From: Methylotuvimicrobium sp. KM2
Lineage (GTDB): Bacteria > Pseudomonadota > Gammaproteobacteria > Methylococcales > Methylomonadaceae
Length of the DNA stretch: 64,000 nucleotides
Reading direction: 5' to 3'
NCBI RefSeq assembly: GCF_038051925.1
Contig: NZ_CP150634.1
Coordinates: 3,418,300-3,482,299, forward strand
Part shown: piece after piece, positions 57,972 through 64,000 of the stretch
How positions within the stretch are numbered: position 1 is the stretch's first letter
How the letters are laid out: every line of letters starts with the position of its first letter
Translations under genes and position numbers: made by a program
The notes under the pieces: generated by a model
Told to the model about the DNA's origin: nothing
What the model saw: the letters and a program-made list of their open reading frames with translations, nothing else
The model's database searches: none

Positions 57972-58739
57972 GTGCGCCCAGGAGGGCACAAAATCAGCAG
58001 GGTGCAAGTCCCTGTCGGCGTAAGCCATAACGTCGTAGCTGAAAGTGACTGCGTCACCGTGAGGTGGGGTGGAGAGCAACTGGAAGCAAAAGAGCAGTCC
58101 GCAGTAAAGCGAATCCGATTCGGCGGGGTAAGGCGGCGAGTCCCCTGGGAGTCGACGAAGCCTGAAAACCATCATTTACGTTGTTGTGGCAGATAAAACG
58201 ATAAATGGGCCTACCTTGTGGTTGGGAGTGGAATGTTCGGAAGGTTTTGTGAAGAAACTGGGGAGGCCTGTTACGGAGGTGACCGTGGCAGGAGTCAGAA
58301 CCCTTATATTACCGTAAGTCGAGGAAGCTCAAGGCAAGGCGAGGATAGTGTGGCACCGCTGGGAAACTAGGCGGAAACAGAGAAAACAAACACGAGCCTA
58401 AACCGAGAGAGGGGAAACGATGGTAAAAGCCGGCTAGCAAAACCGGCCATAGGAAAGAAGGGTAGGAAGGTGGAAGCGAGGTAAGGTACGGTATCACGCA
58501 CATTAAGCCAACCTCAGGTAAAAGGCTTAAAGAGGCTCAGCCGTTAAAGCGAGCCGAAGGTAACGAATCAATCCGAGTTTGCGGGCTGACGTAGTAACGC
58601 GGAGTCATGGAGTTCACCAATAATAACAACGTGACTCACCAGCTCGTCCCGATGAGGAAACCACCGACTGGAGAGCCGTGTGCGGGAGAACCGCATGCAC
58701 GGTTCGGAGGGAGGGGAGAGAAATCTTCCTTACCCCTAT
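57972..58739 (+). mobile_element. ORF-less group II intron, 768 nt
   Basis: The 5' end gtgcgcccaggagggc and agggtgcaagtccctgtcgg, then gtagctgaaagtgactgcg, are typical of domain I. Domain V is at 58673-58705: gagccgtgtgcggg, GAGA tetraloop, accgcatgcacggttc. Domain VI follows to 58739, ending in ...cccctat (AY end). Comparison with the intact target at 59881-59894 (atcgctccca, then cagaacat) sets the 5' exon end at 57971 and the 3' exon start at 58740. No reverse-transcriptase frame is present, so splicing or movement would depend on a protein made elsewhere. Confidence 0.85.
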
Positions 58740-58806
58740 CAGAACATCCGCCCCCCTTGTGGGAGCGGCGCCTTCGTCGCGATTTCGAAGTCGAGATTGT
58801 TAAGAG

Positions 58807-58883
58807 AAAAAGGGGTCAGGTTACTTTCTTGTCGCTTGTTCTTAACCCAATCAGAAAGCAAAAAGTAACCTGACCCCTTTTTG
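58807..58883. repeat. Hairpin element with perfect 21-bp arms
   Basis: Arms at 58807-58827 (aaaaaggggtcaggttactt plus t) and 58863-58883 are exact reverse complements around a 35-bp loop. The sequence resembles hairpins often seen with REP-associated (Y1-type) transposases, but no such gene lies in the window. Confidence 0.75.
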
Positions 58884-58919
58884 AGGAAACTGCGAATTAT
58901 TGGTTAAGCTGATTATTCA

Positions 58920-59237
58920 TTATCCGCTTTCTTTCGCCCTATCCTCTAATAGGAATTTACGTAACTCACGCTCACTGCGCATCACATAGAGGATATAAAT
59001 AGTAGTTTTCTGTACACGATAAAATATTCGGCAAGGGCCTACTATTAACTCTCGATAGTTTGTATCTTGTAGCTCCGGTGGACAGCGACCGGATTCCGGG
59101 AAATTTTTAAGGTGCCGAGTGGTTTTGAAAATTTCTGTGACTAATTTCTTAGCGGCGCCTGGTTTATCTAAAGCGATGTACTCTGCAATCTCATCGATAT
59201 CGTTTAGTGCAGGCTCAGTCCATTTTATTTGAGCCAT
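58920..59237 (-). CDS. RelE/ParE-family toxin
   Basis: 105 residues. IKWTEPALNDIDEIAEYIAL at the N terminus, KNFPESGRCPPELQ in the middle and ELIVGPCRIFYRVQKTTIYI followed by VMRSERELRKFL fit ParE/RelE toxins. ParE members poison gyrase and RelE members cut mRNA; the sequence leans to ParE-like, not certain. Its start lies 13 bp inside the antitoxin gene. Confidence 0.9.
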   Translation of the reverse strand: MAQIKWTEPALNDIDEIAEYIALDKPGAAKKLVTEIFKTTRHLKNFPESGRCPPELQDTNYRELIVGPCRIFYRVQKTTIYILYVMRSERELRKFLLEDRAKESG

Positions 59238-59482
59238 TTGCTCATTTTCTCTTCTGCTTCCGATTCTGAATATATTCGCCCTTCTAAAACTGCTTTTTCG
59301 CCTCTTGCTATACCTTCCAGGATTCGCATCCTATTCTGGATTCGTTCAAAGTCTTCAAAGTCGACAAGATAAGCAGACGGCTTGCCATGCTCGGTAATGA
59401 GTACAGGCTCTTTGGATTCGCGCAAGTCGGCAAGAATCCGGGTGGCGTGACGTTTTAGTGTGGTTACAAGTTCAGTCTTCAT
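59225..59482 (-). CDS. Phd/YefM-family antitoxin
   Basis: 85 residues. ELVTTLKRHATRILADLRES and PVLITEHGKPSAYLVDFEDF are the Phd/YefM DNA-binding core; the C-terminal EGRIYSESEAEEKMSKWLK would neutralise the toxin. Overlaps the toxin gene by 13 bp, the usual order antitoxin then toxin. The pair likely autoregulates. Confidence 0.92.
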   Translation of the reverse strand: MKTELVTTLKRHATRILADLRESKEPVLITEHGKPSAYLVDFEDFERIQNRMRILEGIARGEKAVLEGRIYSESEAEEKMSKWLK

Positions 59483-59928
59483 AAAAGTGATACTATTCTA
59501 TCACTTGGCATTTTGCAAACTTGGATTCAAGTCATAAGCGCAATCGTAGTAGGCATGAGAATTTTTTCTGATTCCCTCGATCCTCCGTGAAAATCCATAC
59601 CTTGGCTGCCGCAACAAGATCGGTATGCATTCCCACGCTGGAGCAGTGGGAACGAGGAAAATGTCATAGCCTTCGTGACCTCGATACCTTAATGTTATTA
59701 CCCAGCTTTTCTGGTTCCCACGGTCCTCCGTGGGAACCCATACCTTGGCTGCCGCAACAAGATCGGTATGCATTCCCACGCTGGAGCAGTGGGAACGAGG
59801 AAAATGTCATAGCCTTCGTGACCTCGACACCTTATGTTATTACCCAGCTTCCCGACCTCGAAATCGCGATCAGGAGATCGCTCCCACAGAACATGATACT
59901 CCGCGCGGGATCAAACCCAACATTTCAA
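59483..59928. repeat. Two REP-type units, 143 bp apart
   Basis: Palindromes start at 59568 and 59711. The intervening tail (aatgtcatagccttcgtgac, ctcgataccttaatgttatt) is also repeated. The second unit continues without interruption through atcgctccca (to 59886) into cagaacatgatactcc, the unoccupied version of the intron target. Confidence 0.82.
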
Positions 59929-60558
59929 CTAAAATCGTTCATGATCCTTTTTGTACTCGGGATGATAAGGTCCCGCCGGCAAGCCTTTCGGAGGCGCAAA
60001 GGCCATAAAATTAGCCTGCCTCGCCAACGGCAGATAATCGGTAACCAATGCATTGATCGCTGCCGCTACCGCCATCGCAATCGGATGACCACCACCGCCG
60101 GAATCGTGCGTGTAAGTCTGCTGGTTTTCCCACAAAACCAAGCCCGTTTTGGTATCTTTCAGAACGTATTCCATCGAAACCACGACCGACGAGGCCACTA
60201 CCAAATATTTAGTACTCCAATCTTTGATCGTGACGAACAAGACCGCATCGGCGCCGAATAACTCAAAAAACCGATCCACCGGCATTTGATGAATATGCCC
60301 GGCTTCAACGAGACCGAAATCGCGCAGTATCATATCCGTTAAATAAACCGGAAAAACATAATAGCCCCGCTCCGCCAAAGGCCGGCTTATGGTGCTGATA
60401 AAAACCGATTGCGCAGTAACCTCGGGAGACTCGTTAACGACCGGCACGACTAAAATCGACCTCGGCTGATGCGCATAAAACGTATCGAGATCGAGCCGTT
60501 GTCTCGGCGCGCAACCGGCCATAAGCCATGCCGTTAAAATAATCGCACCCCATTTCAT
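59929..60558 (-). CDS. DUF799 / GNA1162-family lipoprotein
   Basis: 209 residues. Lipobox LMAGC puts the acylated Cys at about 16. The mature part has RSILVVPVVNESPEVTAQSV, YYVFPVYLTDMILRDFGL and FFELFGADAVLFVTIKDW, matching the DUF799/GNA1162 family of predicted outer-membrane lipoproteins with a TolB-N-like fold. Third gene of a csgG-like - DUF4810 - DUF799 operon; overlaps the DUF4810 gene as ATGA. The function is unknown, perhaps in envelope assembly. Confidence 0.88.
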   Translation of the reverse strand: MKWGAIILTAWLMAGCAPRQRLDLDTFYAHQPRSILVVPVVNESPEVTAQSVFISTISRPLAERGYYVFPVYLTDMILRDFGLVEAGHIHQMPVDRFFELFGADAVLFVTIKDWSTKYLVVASSVVVSMEYVLKDTKTGLVLWENQQTYTHDSGGGGHPIAMAVAAAINALVTDYLPLARQANFMAFAPPKGLPAGPYHPEYKKDHERF

Positions 60559-60953
60559 CGCTCTTCTCCGGCTAATTCCGCGGTTGGCAAATCCGCCGCA
60601 CCCGATTTATCTTGCTGTTCGATCCGTTCTATCAATTTATTCATCAAGGCCGTGGATTCGGGATAAAGCTCGCGTTCACGACGAAAATAGTCGATTGCGC
60701 CCGCCTTGTCTCCGCGTTGATACAACACAAAACCATAATCCGCATATAAACCCGGGGGCACAGGCATGCGATTAGCCTCTGCCTCGGTCATCGATTGCCG
60801 TAAATAAGCTTCGACTTGTTCGCCGCTGTTTTCGACATAACGATCATAAAGCCCGTCTTCATAAGCCCCCCAATAATACAATCCCTGAGGAGCGCAGCCG
60901 GCCAAAACAAAGACCGACATCACGCACCAACCAACAAGCCGTAATGAAGACAT
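60555..60953 (-). CDS. DUF4810 lipoprotein
   Basis: 132 residues. Signal peptide with lipobox VLAGC. The mature part begins APQGLYYWGAYEDGLYDRYV and has PVPPGLYADYGFVLYQRGDK with a TPR-like AIDYFRRERELYPES. Middle gene of the three-lipoprotein operon, 2 bp after the CsgG-like gene. Confidence 0.88.
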   Translation of the reverse strand: MSSLRLVGWCVMSVFVLAGCAPQGLYYWGAYEDGLYDRYVENSGEQVEAYLRQSMTEAEANRMPVPPGLYADYGFVLYQRGDKAGAIDYFRRERELYPESTALMNKLIERIEQQDKSGAADLPTAELAGEER

Positions 60954-60955
60954 GG

Positions 60956-61642
60956 TTAACGAGGCCGGCTTTGGCGCCGTGCATCCAAAGTCGATACCAC
61001 ATTATTGATCATGTTGACAATCGCGGCATCGATAGCCTTGCCTTCCAAAGTCGAATCGAATCCGGCCGTGCCGCCGAAACCCAACGTGCTGGTGGCCGAC
61101 ATCGTCGCATCGCCGCTGCCTTCTTGGCTGTAAAACACTTGACCGGTTTTCGGATCGACCAAACGCAATACGACACGAGCGCGAGCGCGCTGGGTTTTTT
61201 CTTTACCCAATAACCAAACGCCACCGGTGGTGTCGCGCCCTAATTCCACGACCGATCCCATGATCAAGGCATCGACCCCGAGCAAATTTTGCTTGAACTG
61301 CTGTTCTGTCGCGCCCATCAACTCGGCCTCCGACTTGAGCCTTCCGATGTCTTGCCTTTCCACGACATTGAAACGCTGCGTCGCCATCAAATGACGCGAC
61401 AACATATCCGCGGCTTGCTTGCCGATCCTATCGCCGGAAGCGTCCGTAAACAAACCGCTGCCGTAAATCGATTCATTGGTAAAACGAGACACGGCAATGG
61501 TCATCCGTTCTTCCGGCGCCAATGGAGCCACCACGACTTGCGGCCCCTTATCGACGACATCTTCACTAATACCGCGACTGACACAGGCAGCCAAACTCAC
61601 CGCCGACAATGCAACTGCAAATATAACAATTTTTTTCATCAA
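60956..61642 (-). CDS. CsgG/HfaB-family lipoprotein
   Basis: 228 residues. Lipobox SLAAC at about 19. The CsgG-type core has RMTIAVSRFTNESIYGSGLF, DRIGKQAADMLSRHLMATQR, FNVVERQDIGRLKSEAEL, VDALIMGSVVELGRDT and RARARVVLRLVDPKTGQVFY. True CsgG is the curli export pore; no csgA/B/E/F genes lie here, and the DUF4810-DUF799 partners define a different conserved operon. A pore or an envelope-assembly role is possible. Confidence 0.88.
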   Translation of the reverse strand: MMKKIVIFAVALSAVSLAACVSRGISEDVVDKGPQVVVAPLAPEERMTIAVSRFTNESIYGSGLFTDASGDRIGKQAADMLSRHLMATQRFNVVERQDIGRLKSEAELMGATEQQFKQNLLGVDALIMGSVVELGRDTTGGVWLLGKEKTQRARARVVLRLVDPKTGQVFYSQEGSGDATMSATSTLGFGGTAGFDSTLEGKAIDAAIVNMINNVVSTLDARRQSRPR

Positions 61643-61792
61643 TTTACGCGAGAGCCCCGGAACTTCAGCCGGTTGGGATAGCGCCCGCCCTCAGGCGGCC
61701 TGTCTCGCTTGCTCCTTTGGATTCAATGCTATCTTCATTTCAAATAATCGTATTCGCGCAACCCGAAACGCGTGCTTTTAAAAAATAAAAAG

Positions 61793-62179
61793 TCACCAAA
61801 TCAAGTTTACCGGATAGTTGGCAAACACCCGATCAGCACTGACGAAATGCATTTGCTCTTTGACGCTTTGAGCGATCAATAGGCGGTCGAATGGATCTCG
61901 ATGCGGGGATGGTAAATGACCAAGAGCCTTGATATGCTCCAATTCGATAGGGAGTAATTGCAATCCGTTGTAACTTTGTTGAGTGCTAATCAGAGTTTGC
62001 AAACTTTCGCTAAGCTCAAGCTTCCCGAGTTGTTGTTTGATCTGGATTTCCCAGGCGGATACCAGACTAAGAAACAGATCATTATTTTCGTCCTGACAGG
62101 CATTCAATGCCGCGTGGGACAGATTTTCCGGCGTATCGTTCAGCCAAAGAAAAACATGAGTATCTAGCAACAGGTTCAT
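61793..62179 (-). CDS. PIN-domain (VapC-like) toxin
   Basis: 128 residues. PIN nuclease signatures: LLLDTHVFLWLND (first Asp), LSLVSAWEIQIKQQLGKLEL (Glu), HRDPFDRLLIAQS (Asp pair) and FVSADRVFANYPV. Such toxins cleave RNA. It overlaps the antitoxin gene as ATGA. Confidence 0.93.
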   Translation of the reverse strand: MNLLLDTHVFLWLNDTPENLSHAALNACQDENNDLFLSLVSAWEIQIKQQLGKLELSESLQTLISTQQSYNGLQLLPIELEHIKALGHLPSPHRDPFDRLLIAQSVKEQMHFVSADRVFANYPVNLIW

Positions 62180-62412
62180 ACGTCATTGCCCAACCAGAAG
62201 TCGTCCGACAATTCGTTTTCGAAATCCTCTCTGATTTTTATTTTGCCGCGAAATTGTCCAAACACCCGCTTTTTCTTTGGCTGTGGCTCGGTAACATCCT
62301 CCAGCAATACAATTACCTTAGCTTTACCTGCTCTAATTGAATCCGGCAATTGTAAATGGATTTGATGCTTTTCGTTAATTTCAGTTGATAGTTCTAAAGC
62401 CTGCATAGTCAT
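62176..62412 (-). CDS. DUF2281-like VapB-type antitoxin
   Basis: 78 residues. The N-terminal half (INEKHQIHLQLPDSIRAGKA, KVIVLLED) resembles a small beta domain. The C-terminal KRVFGQFRGKIKIREDFENE and LSDDFWLG form the toxin-binding tail common to this antitoxin group. Start ATG at 62412; a second ATG at 62406 is possible. Confidence 0.85.
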   Translation of the reverse strand: MTMQALELSTEINEKHQIHLQLPDSIRAGKAKVIVLLEDVTEPQPKKKRVFGQFRGKIKIREDFENELSDDFWLGNDV

Positions 62413-62542
62413 GTGCTCGTATTTTGATTGCGCCCAGTCTATTCTTTCTGCATAAAATAGTTTCGTTATCGCAAACAGGTCATTGGTCTAATGAAATATT
62501 ATAGCCTGCTTTATGTGGCAGTCGAAAAGAAGCGGTGATTGG

Positions 62543-63979
62543 CCAGCAGTTCTCAATTTAGCCCATGCTGGTAAACTGGGCTGATTTTTTCATATCCGTA
62601 CACGGACGATGGCTTACCCTTTTAAAGAAAAAGAACAATTCACGCAAGCTCGCTTGATCGAGCGAATCAGGCAAGTCTTCGAAACCTTGCCCGACGGTCG
62701 CAGTGGGACTGGTGTTTACCAGAAATACAGTATGGTCGATGCAGCACTGAGCGCCTTTTCGGTGTTTTTTATGCAATCACCCTCGTTTCTGGATCATCAG
62801 CGGACGATGCAAAAAGAGCGCGGCAAGAATAACGCACAGAGTTTGTTTGGAGTCTACCAAATTCCGAGTGACAACCAGATTCGGAATCTGCTGGATGCGG
62901 TGTCACCCGACGCCCTATGGCCACTGTACCGATGGGTGCTGCAGGCATTGGAAGCGCAAGGCAAACTCAAAGAGTTCCAAGTGCTGGGTGATAGCGTGCT
63001 GGTGGCCTTGGATGGGGTGGAGTATTTTAGTTCGCAGAAGATTCATTGCGCCTGCTGCTCAACGAAGACACTCAAGAACGGTGCTATCCACTATGCTCAC
63101 AGCGCAGTTACCCCGGTAATCGTTTCGCCACATCAAGCGGATGTCATTCCGTTGGCACCCGAATTTATCGCACCGCAAGACGGAAGCGATAAGCAAGATT
63201 ATGAACTGGCAGCCGCGCGGCGCTGGTTGGAGCGCGAAGGCGGCCACCTGCCGGCGAACGTGACGTTTTTAGGCGACGATTTATATTGCAAACAGCCTTT
63301 TTGCGAATACCTCAAGCAACAGGGTCGGCATTTCATTCTGGTGTGCAAACCGGAATCCCATAAAACCCTCTACGAGTGGGTGGAGGATTTTCAGCGGCTC
63401 GGGCAGGTTGAAGTGATCGAAAAACGCCGCTGGACAGGCAAGCAACGACTGACCGAGCGTTACCGCATCGCTCAGCAAGTGCCGTTGCGCGACAGCGACG
63501 ATGCCCTATTGGTGAATTGGTGCGAAATTGAGGTCATCGATGAACAAGGTCATATCGTTTACCGCAATGCGTTCGCCACGGATTACGCATTAGGCGCGCA
63601 TAATGTGGCCGATATCGTCAGCGCCGGTCGTACGCGCTGGAAGATCGAAAACGAAAATAACAACACATTGAAAACCAAGGGATATAACTTCGCGCATAAC
63701 TTCGGGCACGGTAAAAAGCACCTCGCGGCCTTATTAGCCAGCCTGATCATTCTAGCTTTTCTGGTTCATACGTTGTTGCAATGGTTCGATCAATGCTATC
63801 GCTTGCTGCGTGAAGAATTGTCCAGCCGCAAGACGTTTTTTAACGATTTAAGGGCGCTCACCCGCTATTTTTGTTTTGATAGCTGGCAACATTTGATGGA
63901 ATTTATGCTTGATGGCTTGAATATCCCCATTCCACACTGAGAGCTCTTATGGTTATCTGCTTAAATTGAGAATTGCTGG
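62543..63979 (+). mobile_element. Complete insertion sequence, 1437 bp, with terminal inverted repeats and target duplication
   Basis: Left end ccagcagttctcaattta (62543-62560) and right end, read inward, ccagcaattctcaattta (63962-63979) match at 17 of 18 positions. TGATTGG flanks both sides (62536-62542 and 63980-63986), a likely 7-bp target duplication, embedded in a longer shared ggtgattggcc. One transposase gene fills it. Confidence 0.9.
62609..63940 (+). CDS. DDE transposase of the insertion sequence
   Basis: 443 residues, intact. Candidate catalytic residues lie in VLVALDGVEYF (first Asp), FLGDDLYCKQPFCEYL (second Asp) and RTRWKIENENNNTLKTKGYN (Glu), in the RNase-H-like order. N terminus FETLPDGRSGTGVYQKYSMV; C terminus FGHGKKHLAALLASLIILAF. 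It resembles ISAs1/IS4-superfamily enzymes, but I cannot place it in a named family with confidence. The frame and both element ends are complete, so it may be active. Confidence 0.88.
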   Translation: MAYPFKEKEQFTQARLIERIRQVFETLPDGRSGTGVYQKYSMVDAALSAFSVFFMQSPSFLDHQRTMQKERGKNNAQSLFGVYQIPSDNQIRNLLDAVSPDALWPLYRWVLQALEAQGKLKEFQVLGDSVLVALDGVEYFSSQKIHCACCSTKTLKNGAIHYAHSAVTPVIVSPHQADVIPLAPEFIAPQDGSDKQDYELAAARRWLEREGGHLPANVTFLGDDLYCKQPFCEYLKQQGRHFILVCKPESHKTLYEWVEDFQRLGQVEVIEKRRWTGKQRLTERYRIAQQVPLRDSDDALLVNWCEIEVIDEQGHIVYRNAFATDYALGAHNVADIVSAGRTRWKIENENNNTLKTKGYNFAHNFGHGKKHLAALLASLIILAFLVHTLLQWFDQCYRLLREELSSRKTFFNDLRALTRYFCFDSWQHLMEFMLDGLNIPIPH

Positions 63980-64000
63980 TGATTGGCCAGGCATTACATA

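Larger units (their letters stand above)
57778..58919. other. Repeat-rich gap carrying a group II intron
   Basis: No protein gene is supported in these 1142 bp. In order: REP palindrome at 57796-57884; repeat tail up to 57971 (gtcatagccttcg ... atcgctccca); group II intron 57972-58739; a gtgggagcggcgccttcgtc palindrome at about 58758-58790; and a 77-bp hairpin element at 58807-58883. Confidence 0.8.

Noticed and set aside
57786..58175. 129-codon minus-strand open frame
   Set aside because: Runs across a REP unit and domain I of the group II intron; no family resemblance.
58607..58873. 88-codon plus-strand open frame near the intron end
   Set aside because: Covers domains V and VI of the intron and the following hairpin; not a maturase remnant.
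56506..59801. CRISPR array
   Set aside because: Repeats are long palindromes at irregular distances or tandem duplications with identical spacers, with no cas genes.
59587..60261. 224-codon plus-strand open frame
   Set aside because: Its first third is REP sequence and the rest is antisense to the DUF799 lipoprotein gene.
51606..64000. tRNA-Arg attachment-site duplication marking an integrated element
   Set aside because: I looked for a second copy of the tRNA 3' end (tcgaatcgtgttcggggc) to the right and saw none in the window; no integrase is present either.

Overview
The window looks like a chromosomal piece of a flagellated gammaproteobacterium. The order flgBCDEFGHIJKL - cheR - cheV / flgA-flgM-flgN-flgZ is the Pseudomonas/Vibrio arrangement, and sigma-54-like and sigma-28-like sites sit where that regulatory scheme predicts them. 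Base composition is moderate, and intergenic spaces are rich in palindromic repeats. A methanotroph-like member of the Methylococcales is my guess from general resemblance only; nothing in the window proves it.

Layout. 1-2926: a truncated CheB-CheR-PAS-PAS-GGDEF sensor. 3318-8479: housekeeping genes serS, orn-crcB-DUF190, an M48 protease and rsgA. 9038-12026: a DUF502 membrane protein and a multicopper oxidase/cupredoxin pair. 12185-15224: a REC-PAS-GGDEF-EAL protein and an HDOD protein. 15588-19606: gcvT-gcvP. 20021-27984: a three-gene sensory operon (periplasmic binding protein, 1529-residue hybrid kinase with Hpt, REC-PAS-GGDEF-EAL output). 28255-36206: rnd, an EAL protein, rlmKL-acyP, a MEKHLA protein and a PepSY membrane protein. 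36340-51591: the flagellar and chemotaxis block. 51606-51682: tRNA-Arg(CCT).

From the tRNA to the right edge the character changes to accessory DNA. It holds an unrecognised 410-residue protein, a decayed IS1182-type transposase, an orphan phosphorothioation-associated methyltransferase with a peptidase-M15-like tail, arrays of REP-type palindromes, three toxin-antitoxin pairs, an ORF-less group II intron whose two boundaries are given by an unoccupied copy of its target 1.9 kb away, a CsgG/DUF4810/DUF799 lipoprotein operon, and a complete insertion sequence with inverted repeats and a target duplication.

How the genes work together. Much of the window concerns cyclic-di-GMP and motility. 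Four proteins carry GGDEF and/or EAL domains, an HDOD protein lies beside one of them, and FlgZ (PilZ) can link c-di-GMP to the flagellum assembled by the flg genes. Intergenic regions carry at least three dispersed repeat families: a 158-bp MITE-like element, a roughly 228-bp double-hairpin element, and a REP-like palindrome. I found no CRISPR array, rRNA or riboswitch.
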